64,000 nucleotides of DNA. Source: Cohnella sp. AR92. Lineage in GTDB: Bacteria; Bacillota; Bacilli; Paenibacillales; Paenibacillaceae. A program made the position numbers and the translations under genes. Under the pieces are notes generated by a model, which saw only the letters and a program-made list of their open reading frames with translations, had not been told where the DNA came from and did no database searches. Positions within the stretch are counted from its first letter, which is position 1; every line of letters begins with the position of its first letter. The stretch covers positions 144,625-208,624 of the forward strand of contig NZ_RZJR01000004.1 in NCBI RefSeq assembly GCF_003990975.1. Direction: 5' to 3'. Shown here one piece after another: positions 1-7,036 of the stretch.

Positions 1-2
1 AC

Positions 3-1061
3 GTCGAACAACGCAGCGCGGGAGCCGGTGCAGGATTTAACCCAATCACGGGGATGGGTTTTCAACAACAAGCTCAACAAGATCCGGAAGGTGATGTGTT
101 CGCCTCCACTGAATACCGCAGCGCCTTCTTCAAGACGTTACTGGGTCAGAAGCTCTCCGATACCGAATCCCGCACGTACAAGCGCGCTATGGAGCTTGTA
201 GGCACTGAGCGCCGTGCAGATGCGTTCAACACGACGACCGACAGTGCTGCGGTCCTACCGACAACTACGTTGAACGAGATCATTAGCAAGGCCCGTAAGA
301 TGGGCGGCCTGATCAGCGTCTGCCGCAACTTCAACATTCCAACGAATCTGCGCGTCCCGATCGGCACACCAACGAGTAAAGCTGCTTGGCACGTTGAGGG
401 CGCGGCCGTCGATAGCGAGAAAGCAACGACAGCCTATGTCTCCTTCGCGGGTTACGAGCTGTTGAAGATCATGTCCATGAGCGCGACCGTTCGCCGCATG
501 AGCATTTCGGCATTCGAAGCATACATCATCGACGAACTGAGCAACAGCGTCATGGAAGCAATCGCAGACGCTCTGGTAAACGGAAGCGGGAGTGGGCAAG
601 GAACCGGCGTACTAACCGGCATCACGTGGGACGCGACCAACAGCTTCACGTATGCTAGCGGGCAGATCCCGAAGTATACGGACTTCACGAAGATGATGGG
701 GTTGCTGAAGCGGGGATACGGCGCCGGGGCACGCTTTGCCATGAGCAACGCAACGCTCTATAACAATGTTTACAGCATTGTGGACGCCAACGACCGTCCG
801 ATCTTCATCACTGACCCGAAGAACGAGGAAATCGGCTACATTCTGGGCAAGGCGGTCACCATCGACGACAACATCGAAGATGGAGTCATTGTTCTGGGTA
901 ACTTCAGTTACATGGGATACAACATCCCACAAGGCATCCTAATCGAGATGTCCAGAGAATCGAGCTTTAAGAACGGCCTTATCGATTACCGCGCCTTGGC
1001 GATCGCAGATACTAAACCTTTAGTAAGCGAAGCGTTCATCAAGTTGTCGGAAGGCGCCTAA
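3..1061 (+). CDS. Phage major capsid protein, HK97 fold (5' end outside window)
   Basis: This is a major capsid protein of the HK97 type and forms the phage head shell. The frame is open to the left edge, and the residues before the first internal Met (VEQRSAGAGAGFNPITGM) read as protein, so the gene starts before the window. The mature part has the usual features: a PTTTLNEII segment at the N-terminus of the shell domain, then a central VPIGTPTSKAAWHVEG stretch, a glycine-rich loop (NGSGSGQGTGVLTG) and a C-terminal segment with ITDP and VLGNFSYMGYNIPQG. The Gln-rich stretch near the left edge probably belongs to the scaffold-like delta domain that is cut off on maturation. A connector gene follows 63 bp downstream, as is normal. 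The family call is firm; portal and protease genes would be expected just upstream of the window. Confidence 0.88.
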   Translation, partial: VEQRSAGAGAGFNPITGMGFQQQAQQDPEGDVFASTEYRSAFFKTLLGQKLSDTESRTYKRAMELVGTERRADAFNTTTDSAAVLPTTTLNEIISKARKMGGLISVCRNFNIPTNLRVPIGTPTSKAAWHVEGAAVDSEKATTAYVSFAGYELLKIMSMSATVRRMSISAFEAYIIDELSNSVMEAIADALVNGSGSGQGTGVLTGITWDATNSFTYASGQIPKYTDFTKMMGLLKRGYGAGARFAMSNATLYNNVYSIVDANDRPIFITDPKNEEIGYILGKAVTIDDNIEDGVIVLGNFSYMGYNIPQGILIEMSRESSFKNGLIDYRALAIADTKPLVSEAFIKLSEGA

Positions 1062-1124
1062 TATCTAACCAAGCAAGGGGGATCAGCGGACACGCTGGTT
1101 CCCTTTTCATAAGGAGAAATCGAC

Positions 1125-1403
1125 ATGCTGATAACAATCGAGGAAGCCAGGGACGCTCTTAGGATCGACGGCACGGACAACGACAGCATAATTCAGGCGC
1201 TGCTCGATTCCATTCCGTCATACCTGGAAGTTAGCACTGGAAAGTCATGGGACACGGAACCGGTGCATCCGTTAGCTCAGACCATAACGAAATTCATTCT
1301 ACAGCTATGGTTCGATCCTCAAGGACCAGATAGCGAGCGGTTAAGGCGAACGATAGAAAGTCTATTTGTAGGGCTGACAGCGATCGGCAGGGCGTTAGAA
1401 TAA
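1125..1403 (+). CDS. Phage head-tail connector protein (gp6-like)
   Basis: A 92-residue protein of the phage gp6-like head-tail connector family (HK97 gp6 / SPP1 gp15 group), which forms a ring under the portal and joins head to tail. It begins MLITIEEARDALRIDGTDND, the typical opening of the family, and continues with short helices (IIQALLDSIPSYLEVSTG) and a hydrophobic segment (TITKFILQLWFDP). AAGGAG lies 9-10 bases before the ATG. It follows the capsid gene as in HK97-type head modules. Its stop codon overlaps the start of the HNH gene by one base, so the two are probably translated together. Confidence 0.8.
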   Translation: MLITIEEARDALRIDGTDNDSIIQALLDSIPSYLEVSTGKSWDTEPVHPLAQTITKFILQLWFDPQGPDSERLRRTIESLFVGLTAIGRALE

Positions 1404-1717
1404 TGGCCCAGGATTACGCGAAGGCATTCTACAAAAGCGCGGCATGGATAAAGTGCAGGAATGGATACATGGCAAGCAAGCACTATGTATGTGAGCGGTG
1501 TGGTGGGTTAGCAGAAATATGCCACCACAAAACGTACATCACTCCGCAGAACATCCATGATTCAAGCGTTACGTTAAGCTGGAGCAACCTCGAAGCGGTT
1601 TGCCGGACCTGTCACCAACATGAACACTATTCGAATACAGAGGTATGCGTTGAGGGGCTGACGTTTGATGCAAGCGGCAACTTTGTACGCATACCCCCGG
1701 GTGCACCATCATCGTGA
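1403..1717 (+). CDS. Phage HNH endonuclease
   Basis: A 104-residue HNH nuclease of the type found beside phage terminases, where it assists genome cutting during packaging. Two zinc-binding cysteine pairs are visible (CERCGG, CRTCH). Between them lie the catalytic ICHHKTYITPQNIHD segment and the SWSNLEAVC segment that form the beta-beta-alpha metal fold. The opening AKAFYKSAAWIKCRNGY is characteristic of this family. The ATG overlaps the connector stop (TAATG). In cos-type phages the nuclease normally precedes the terminase genes, as it does here. The unusual point is that the whole HNH-TerS-TerL block lies downstream of the capsid gene rather than at the start of the head module. Confidence 0.88.
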   Translation: MAQDYAKAFYKSAAWIKCRNGYMASKHYVCERCGGLAEICHHKTYITPQNIHDSSVTLSWSNLEAVCRTCHQHEHYSNTEVCVEGLTFDASGNFVRIPPGAPSS

Positions 1718-1814
1718 CATCCGCTGGAGACCGAGTAGCCCCCTTTTTAAGCCCCTCCATGAGATTTCCTATAAAGGGTGGGTTAGTGACTATAAAAAGT
1801 AAAGGAGTGATTCC

Positions 1815-2156
1815 ATGAAATCGCATAATGTTGCGGACGTCTCCACGGAAATGAAGAAACTTAAAGCGAATATGAAGCAGATTCCGAAAGAACGCCAAGC
1901 GTTGGCGCAAAGTCTATTTAACGAGCTTGTATTCATGCAGAAGACCCTCTCGACGCTCAAGGAACAAGTCGAGGAAGAGGGGCCGACGGCCATGTTCAAG
2001 CAAGGGGCGCAAGAGTTCCTTCGGGAGCACCCGGCTTTGAAGGCGTACAACACGACCGTTCAACGTTTCAGCCTTCTCTCGAAGCAGTTAGCCGATCTAT
2101 TACCACCCGCGAACGCATTACCCACTAAAGACCCGCTTCTTGACTTCATCAAATGA
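1815..2156 (+). CDS. Phage terminase small subunit
   Basis: This 113-residue protein is the likely terminase small subunit, which recognises phage DNA and recruits the large subunit. The N-terminal half is charged and helical. The C-terminal segment REHPALKAYNTTVQRFSLLSKQLADLLP is typical of small subunits in Gram-positive phages. AAGGAG is placed before the ATG. The last codons overlap the large-subunit start by four bases, a common arrangement for these partners. About 100 bp separate it from the HNH gene. No classical helix-turn-helix is obvious by eye, so the call rests on the C-terminal signature and position. Confidence 0.75.
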   Translation: MKSHNVADVSTEMKKLKANMKQIPKERQALAQSLFNELVFMQKTLSTLKEQVEEEGPTAMFKQGAQEFLREHPALKAYNTTVQRFSLLSKQLADLLPPANALPTKDPLLDFIK

Positions 2157-3793
2157 ACTGGATAATAGCATATTGGGAAGAGATCGAGACGGGCGGGGTG
2201 ACCGTCTCCAAGCGGGTACGAAGGCAATATCAGCGGCTAGTTGATGAGATCAAGAATCCAAGAAACTATGTCTTCGATGAAGCCAAGGCGAATAAGCCTA
2301 TCGAGTTTATCGAATCGTTTTGCAAGCATAGCAAAGGAGAATGGGCGGGGCAGCCAGTTCTCCTCGAACTGTTCCAGAAGGCCTACATTGCTGCTTTGTT
2401 CGGATTCATTGATAAGGAAACGGGGTTGAGACGGTATCGGGAAAGCCTGTTCTACGTGGCTCGTAAGAACGGCAAATCTACCATGCTGGCGGGGATCGCC
2501 GCTTATATGATGGTAGCTGACGGAGAGGGCGGCGCGGAGGTTTACAGTACGGCTACAAAACGCGACCAAGCCCGGATCCTGTTCGACGAGACCCACAACA
2601 TGATTAAGCAGAGTCCAGACCTCTCCAGGCATATCAAGAAGCGCAAGAGCGATCTATATTTCCCGCTCACCATGAGCAAGTTTCAGCCACTTGGGAAGAA
2701 CAGCAACACTTTGGACGGCCTGAACGCCCACTGTGTCATTATGGACGAGCTTCACGGGGTTACGGACCGCAACCTATACGAAGTTATGAAGCAGAGCCAG
2801 AGCGCCCGCAGACAGCCAATGCTCATTATGATTACCACGGCCGGCACGATCCGGGAGTGCATCTTCGATGATATGTACGCCTATGCCGTCAATGTGGTGG
2901 ATGGGAAGTTCCAGGATGATAGTTTCCTGCCGATCCTGTACGAGCTGGATGAGCGCGAGGAGTGGACGGACTTCAAGATGTGGGGCAAGGCCAATCCGGG
3001 ACTTGGAACAATCAAGAAACTGGACGATCTATCTCGCAAGGTGGAGAAGGCCAAAAACAGCCCGAATGACATCAGCGGCGTTCTCACGAAGGACTTCAAC
3101 ATTCGGGATACGATCGCCAGCGCCTGGCTCACGTTCGACGACATCAACAACGAGGAAGCCTTCGACATTTCTAGATTCAAGAACTGCTATGCGATCGGCG
3201 GCGCCGACCTGTCCATAACAACCGACCTGACCGCAGCCACGCTCCTAATGATGGATAAGGAGACCCAGCAGCGATTCGTTCACCAGATGTACTGGCTGCC
3301 GCGTGAGAGCTTCGAGAAGCGCGTTCAGATGGACAAGATTCCATATGACAAGTGGTTGCAGCAGGGACTTCTAAGGCTCTGTAACGGCAACAGCATCAAT
3401 TATGCGGACGTGACTGCATGGTTCCTTGAGATGGTCAATGAGCACGGCATAACCCCTCTGTGGATCTATTATGACAGCTACAGCGCAAAGTATTGGGTTG
3501 AGGAAATGGAGCAGCACGGCTTCAAGATGGAGCGATGTATCCAGGGAGCCAAGACGCTCAGCCTACCGATGCAGATGATGGGCGCCGACCTTCAGGCCAA
3601 GAAGATCAATTACAACAACAATCCAATCCTAAAATGGAATCTGACAAACACAGGCATTCAAACAGACCGTAACGGTAACATCGTCCCAGTCAAGAACCAG
3701 GCGGCAAAAATGCGGATTGATGGAATGGCCTCCATGTTAGACGCTTATGTCGGACTGTTCGAACACTATGAAGAGTTTGTAAGAGCATTGTAG
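2153..3793 (+). CDS. Phage terminase large subunit
   Basis: The 546-residue terminase large subunit is the ATP-driven motor and nuclease that packages DNA into the head. The ATPase domain shows a Walker A-like ARKNGKST (about residues 103-110) and Walker B VIMDEL (about 195-200), followed by the coupling motif MLIMITTAGT. The C-terminal RNase H-like nuclease domain starts near GGADLSITTDLTAATL, with acidic residues at the expected metal positions, and continues through WIYYDSYSAKYWVEEM. The length is typical of the Terminase_1 family and the gene appears intact. It overlaps the small-subunit gene by four bases. A head-closure gene follows 14 bp later; no portal gene follows, unlike the standard order. 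Confidence 0.92.
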   Translation: MNWIIAYWEEIETGGVTVSKRVRRQYQRLVDEIKNPRNYVFDEAKANKPIEFIESFCKHSKGEWAGQPVLLELFQKAYIAALFGFIDKETGLRRYRESLFYVARKNGKSTMLAGIAAYMMVADGEGGAEVYSTATKRDQARILFDETHNMIKQSPDLSRHIKKRKSDLYFPLTMSKFQPLGKNSNTLDGLNAHCVIMDELHGVTDRNLYEVMKQSQSARRQPMLIMITTAGTIRECIFDDMYAYAVNVVDGKFQDDSFLPILYELDEREEWTDFKMWGKANPGLGTIKKLDDLSRKVEKAKNSPNDISGVLTKDFNIRDTIASAWLTFDDINNEEAFDISRFKNCYAIGGADLSITTDLTAATLLMMDKETQQRFVHQMYWLPRESFEKRVQMDKIPYDKWLQQGLLRLCNGNSINYADVTAWFLEMVNEHGITPLWIYYDSYSAKYWVEEMEQHGFKMERCIQGAKTLSLPMQMMGADLQAKKINYNNNPILKWNLTNTGIQTDRNGNIVPVKNQAAKMRIDGMASMLDAYVGLFEHYEEFVRAL

Positions 3794-3807
3794 AAGGAGG
3801 AAGCCTT

Positions 3808-4140
3808 ATGACCGGATCAAGTAGATTGAAGTCTAAGAAGATTTCCATTCTTAAAAGAACAGACGAGAGTGATTCCTATGGCGATCCTCTTGATATATGG
3901 AATCCCATTCCGGAAGGTGAAAATATCTGGGCATATTATCGCCAAACCTCGGGAAGTGAATTCTATGCGGCCGCAGCCGTCAATTCGAGGGTAGAAGCAA
4001 TATTCGAAATTCGCTGGCGTGACGACCTAGACGTGGCAATGCGGATTCAGTATCAGGGTGATCAATATAGCATTACACGCATTGACGACTATGAAGGCAA
4101 CAAGAACGACCTTAGAATATCAGCCTACAAAATTAACTGA
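3808..4140 (+). CDS. Phage head closure / head-tail adaptor protein
   Basis: A 110-residue protein of the SPP1 gp16-like head-closure family, the stopper ring that seals the portal after packaging. The family pattern is visible: an N-terminal strand pair with KKISILKRT, a WNPIPEGENIWAYYRQTSGSEF segment, RVEAIFEIRWR, and the closing YQGDQYSITRIDDYEGNKNDLRISAYKI. AGAAGGAGG lies just before the ATG. In most siphophages this gene directly follows the connector; here the HNH and terminase genes lie between them. This is the last recognisable morphogenesis gene in the window. Confidence 0.8.
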   Translation: MTGSSRLKSKKISILKRTDESDSYGDPLDIWNPIPEGENIWAYYRQTSGSEFYAAAAVNSRVEAIFEIRWRDDLDVAMRIQYQGDQYSITRIDDYEGNKNDLRISAYKIN

Positions 4141-4141
4141 G

Positions 4142-4381
4142 GTGAACCATCTGAAAAGCGTTAATGAACTGGATAGCCGACTCAAAGAAGCCGTGCAATC
4201 TTTTAACCATGAAGTTCGGTTCATGTTGGACACGTTCGAGCAGAGCCATGAAGACGAGTGCCTAACGAAAAGGGACCTTGAGGAAATCGGGAGGCAAGTG
4301 TTCTACTGCCTGTCCGAGTTCCGCGAACACATCGTTGATTTTCTGAACAAGCAGAATGGAATACTAACAAATCAAAATTAA
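4142..4381 (+). CDS. Small hypothetical phage protein
   Basis: A 79-residue acidic, helical protein of unknown function. I place the start at a GTG two bases after the head-closure stop; starts further upstream would run through the adaptor gene in another frame. The middle part (LDTFEQSHEDECLTKRDLEEIGRQVFYCLSEFREHIVDFLNK) looks like one or two amphipathic helices. Its position after head closure is where a tail-completion gene would lie, but it does not resemble that family. The start and the assignment as a real gene are both moderate. Confidence 0.5.
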   Translation: MNHLKSVNELDSRLKEAVQSFNHEVRFMLDTFEQSHEDECLTKRDLEEIGRQVFYCLSEFREHIVDFLNKQNGILTNQN

Positions 4382-4400
4382 CATTGGGGAGGTTTTAAAC

Positions 4401-5693
4401 ATGAGCTTATGTATTGCTTTGCAGACTGCTGATGTTATCATGCTATCCGGTGATTCCCGACTATCGGTAAATATCAATGGCGAACACTTCGCACTTAAGA
4501 AGGAGATTCCTAAAATTCGCCAAATTGGGAACAAGGTAATTTTTTCTGGCGGAAGTGCTGAAGTGGCAACTCGAATTCTTGATGATTTCTCGAGATCGGG
4601 TGACCAATCGATTGAATATCTGCAGCATCTGACAATCGAGCATAAAAATGCCCACATTCAAAAGCATGGACCGGACTATTTGGGGAAGACTGCTCATGCG
4701 ATGTTCTTGGTCGGATACTTTGATAATGGAAGATCGGTATTGTGCGGGATCAACTCCAACGATGACTGTAAAATTAAGATGAATTATGGAACAAACCAAT
4801 TGACTACCGCTATTGTGGGACCAGGAGCTTATACGACTAAGGCACACGAAATCAAGCAGGAATTTCAGCGCAATGGCTACGGTGTCGAAGATATGTATCG
4901 AGCGGTATATGATAATTTAGCAAATGAAGAGATCGGCGGCGGCTTAACCATGTATACGATCCGCTCAACCACGATTAGTAGAAAAGTGTTTCCGATTATG
5001 GACAACCGACCGATTAAGACCGTTGATATCGCCCCACATTTCAATGCGGATGAAATGTTTTGGGAAGTTGCCGGGGAAAAAGTCTTCTGGATTGACATTC
5101 CTAATATGAAATTAAAGTTCGGTGGTACGCTAGAGGCTGCTACAGGGACGTTCACTGGAGATCTATCAGCAGCCGGGGGGACATTCACTGGGACACTTGT
5201 CGGAGTTGATGGCGACTTCAGCGGAACGATTTCAGCAGCAACGATTAATGGCGGAAGTATCAACGGTTCGACAATTACAGGCGGTTCGATAACGGGTACG
5301 TCGATTCAAACGGCAGCTAGTGGAAGTTATGTTAGAATGCAAGCCGGCTTTGCTAACCTAGCAATCTTCAGCGATGATGCAAATGTATTTCAGATTAACG
5401 GTAGCGGTGCAAATTCGCTTATTTGGAACCCGAGCGCCGGAGGTATTGAAACGAATTCCAGTGATACATGGTGGTTTTACAGCAACAACTATTTTGAAGG
5501 CTATACTCGATTTGACGCGGGGGTTTATTTTTCTCCTTCAGCTGTTGTTTCTGGTCTATCGATTTCTAGCGTTAGCGGGTTACAGTCATCGTTAGACTCT
5601 AAGGGAGTAAATCTAGCCTACGACTCAGCTACAAAGAATTTGAAACTGTTTTCCGCAACAGGAGCAACCCTTGCAACCGTAAATCTCTCATGA
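4401..5693 (+). CDS. Ntn-hydrolase-like domain fused to phage fibre-type repeats
   Basis: A 430-residue two-part protein. Residues 1 to about 205 resemble a proteasome-type Ntn hydrolase: the start MSLCIALQTADVIMLSGDSRLS matches the first beta strands of that fold, and Ser2 could be the nucleophile after Met removal. Residues about 235-310 consist of short repeats (TFTGDLSAAGGTFTGTL, ISAATINGGSINGSTITGG) typical of beta-helical phage fibres or appendages. The C-terminus is a small Ser-rich domain. GGGAGG precedes the ATG. The DNA is more AT-rich than the head genes, suggesting a different source. The protein may be a receptor-binding or fibre component. The Ntn assignment is by visible pattern only. 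Confidence 0.55.
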   Translation: MSLCIALQTADVIMLSGDSRLSVNINGEHFALKKEIPKIRQIGNKVIFSGGSAEVATRILDDFSRSGDQSIEYLQHLTIEHKNAHIQKHGPDYLGKTAHAMFLVGYFDNGRSVLCGINSNDDCKIKMNYGTNQLTTAIVGPGAYTTKAHEIKQEFQRNGYGVEDMYRAVYDNLANEEIGGGLTMYTIRSTTISRKVFPIMDNRPIKTVDIAPHFNADEMFWEVAGEKVFWIDIPNMKLKFGGTLEAATGTFTGDLSAAGGTFTGTLVGVDGDFSGTISAATINGGSINGSTITGGSITGTSIQTAASGSYVRMQAGFANLAIFSDDANVFQINGSGANSLIWNPSAGGIETNSSDTWWFYSNNYFEGYTRFDAGVYFSPSAVVSGLSISSVSGLQSSLDSKGVNLAYDSATKNLKLFSATGATLATVNLS

Positions 5694-5700
5694 TCGTATT

Positions 5701-5728
5701 ATGTGGTATACTGACGAAAATACCACAT
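5701..5728. promoter_or_regulatory. Perfect 9-bp inverted repeat ahead of the stalk-protein gene
   Basis: ATGTGGTAT at 5701-5709 is mirrored by ATACCACAT at 5720-5728 with a 10-base loop. It begins 8 bases after the fibre-gene stop and ends just before the next ribosome site. There is no T-run, so it could be an operator or an RNA hairpin rather than a terminator. Confidence 0.45.
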
Positions 5729-5744
5729 GTTGGGAGATGGTGTT

Positions 5745-6263
5745 GTGTTCCAATTCATGCATCGAGCAAGAAAGTATATCATCGGCGCCGTAGCTGGAAT
5801 AGCTTTGACATTTGCATTTCAAGCCGGAGCATCTAATCTTCTTACCGGATCAAAGGTAGTCGCTACGAAGGATGTAACTTTGAACGGAAAGACAATTGGT
5901 CAAGCTGCAATTATCAATAATTACAGTTATCTTCCTGTTCGCGCGACCGCGGAGGCTCTAGGATTAAAAATTGATCTGACTGGAGGATCGATAAATTTGA
6001 ACAGCGTTCAGCAGACTTCCCAATCATTAACTGAAGAGCAGATTAAGTCTAGGATCTCAGAGATCGCTAAGCAATTAACGGACAATGCAACACTTAAACA
6101 GCAGACTGAGGAGCAGATTGCATATTATACTAACCGGACGGACGGAGAGAAGTATCTTGCTCCTCTCCAAAGCACTTTAGACTATGTTAATGAGTTGATT
6201 GAGAAGCTAACCACAGAAAGATCCGACCTGGAGAGTCAACTTCAATCACTGCAAAACCAATAA
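5745..6263 (+). CDS. Secreted copper-amine-oxidase N-terminal (stalk) domain protein
   Basis: A 172-residue secreted protein. I chose the GTG at 5745 because GGGAG lies 8 bases before it; the ATG 18 bases earlier has no ribosome site. An N-terminal hydrophobic helix (YIIGAVAGIALTFAFQAGA) acts as signal or anchor. A single copper amine oxidase N-terminal-like unit follows (DVTLNGKTIGQAAIINNYSYLPVRATAEALGLKI), then a long coiled coil rich in Glu, Gln and Leu. The domain is common in Paenibacillaceae surface proteins and is structural; it does not imply an oxidase. A terminator follows. It is probably phage cargo expressed in the lysogen. Confidence 0.65.
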   Translation: MFQFMHRARKYIIGAVAGIALTFAFQAGASNLLTGSKVVATKDVTLNGKTIGQAAIINNYSYLPVRATAEALGLKIDLTGGSINLNSVQQTSQSLTEEQIKSRISEIAKQLTDNATLKQQTEEQIAYYTNRTDGEKYLAPLQSTLDYVNELIEKLTTERSDLESQLQSLQNQ

Positions 6264-6277
6264 TTGCTCTCAATATT

Positions 6278-6312
6278 AGAGGGTCCACCAATTAGTGGAC
6301 CCTCTTTTGATT
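6278..6312 (+). terminator. Rho-independent terminator
   Basis: AGAGGGTCCAC at 6278-6288 pairs perfectly with GTGGACCCTCT at 6295-6305 and is followed by TTTTGATTTTT. It closes the transcript of the stalk-domain gene. Confidence 0.85.
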
Positions 6313-6332
6313 TTTCTACATGGAGGCTTCTT

Positions 6333-6665
6333 ATGCAACAATTAAAGGTTGAATTGATGATCAACGTTCCTTCCGAATATGTTCTCATCAGCAAGGTTGA
6401 ACTTGAGCAATTGAAGAGTAACGAACTGATCGGCGTCTATTGGTCAATGAGAGATCTGGAGCGGAGAACGAGCCGTAAGTGTGAGTGGATCAAGGAGAAC
6501 ATCCTTTATCCCCCACGCTTCCGAAAGGTCCTTGATATCGAACATGGCGGTTTCGTATTTTACCCCAAATCAAAAGGACAGGCATGGAGCTTCCAGGCGT
6601 CCATGATGGCCGACTTTTTAGAGAAGCATTTTGCTCGTATATTTAAAGGTGATAAAAGGATCTAG
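6333..6665 (+). CDS. DUF771 family phage protein
   Basis: A 110-residue protein matching the DUF771 pattern seen in Firmicute prophages: IMINVPSEYVLI-type opening, WSMRDLERRTSR, WIKENILYPPRF, LDIEHGGFVFYPKSKG and a closing FLEKHF. The function is not established; the SMRDLERRT segment looks like a DNA-binding helix of excisionase or regulator type. TGGAGG stands 6 bases before the ATG. It lies after a strong terminator, so it has its own transcript, and it is the last intact phage-type gene before the chromosomal safA. Such genes usually belong to the early/regulatory region, so its position here suggests rearrangement. Confidence 0.65.
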   Translation: MQQLKVELMINVPSEYVLISKVELEQLKSNELIGVYWSMRDLERRTSRKCEWIKENILYPPRFRKVLDIEHGGFVFYPKSKGQAWSFQASMMADFLEKHFARIFKGDKRI

Positions 6666-6687
6666 GTGACGAGTTCTACCTACTGAA

Positions 6688-6969
6688 CGGAAAATATCGC
6701 TCAGTGATTTAACCGACGGAGATTTCCGTTCGTAGCCTTATGGGGTGATTTCAAATCACCTCATCCGGCAATTGGTCGCATACTAAGTTTTTAGTAAACG
6801 AGTCGGCCGCCTCCTTGTTGCAAAACTGTTGCAAAAAATTGTTGCTAAAGGCAGATAAACGACAATATTTAATATGAAGAGAATCCGCCCGAATCTTAAA
6901 ACCCTTGATATCATTGGATTCCTGACAAACCCTGAAAACCCCTAGGCACGTGTACCATATTTCCTGCAT
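6688..6969. other. Right end of the phage region: candidate integrase tail and att-like repeats
   Basis: This stretch between the last phage gene and safA has several phage-end marks. AACGGAAAT (from 6688) is mirrored by ATTTCCGTT (to 6732); TACTAA at 6781 is mirrored by TTAGTA; and GTTGCAAAA-type words occur three times at 6817-6845. A minus-strand open frame (6969 to 6751, 72 codons) ends in CNKEAADSFTKNLVCDQLPDEVI, which resembles the variable C-terminus of a tyrosine integrase but lacks the catalytic Arg, His and Tyr region. It may be a remnant of an integrase gene or simply the attachment region. The call is weak. Confidence 0.3.
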
Positions 6970-7036
6970 AGGATGTATGGACTATGCGGGGGCATTCGCC
7001 CGCATGCGAATTTGACCCGATCAGGGAGGGAACGGC

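Noticed and set aside
6960..7015. Sigma-E-type promoter for the safA-like gene
   Set aside because: CATATT and a weak downstream box are present, but the -10 does not match the consensus well enough to list.
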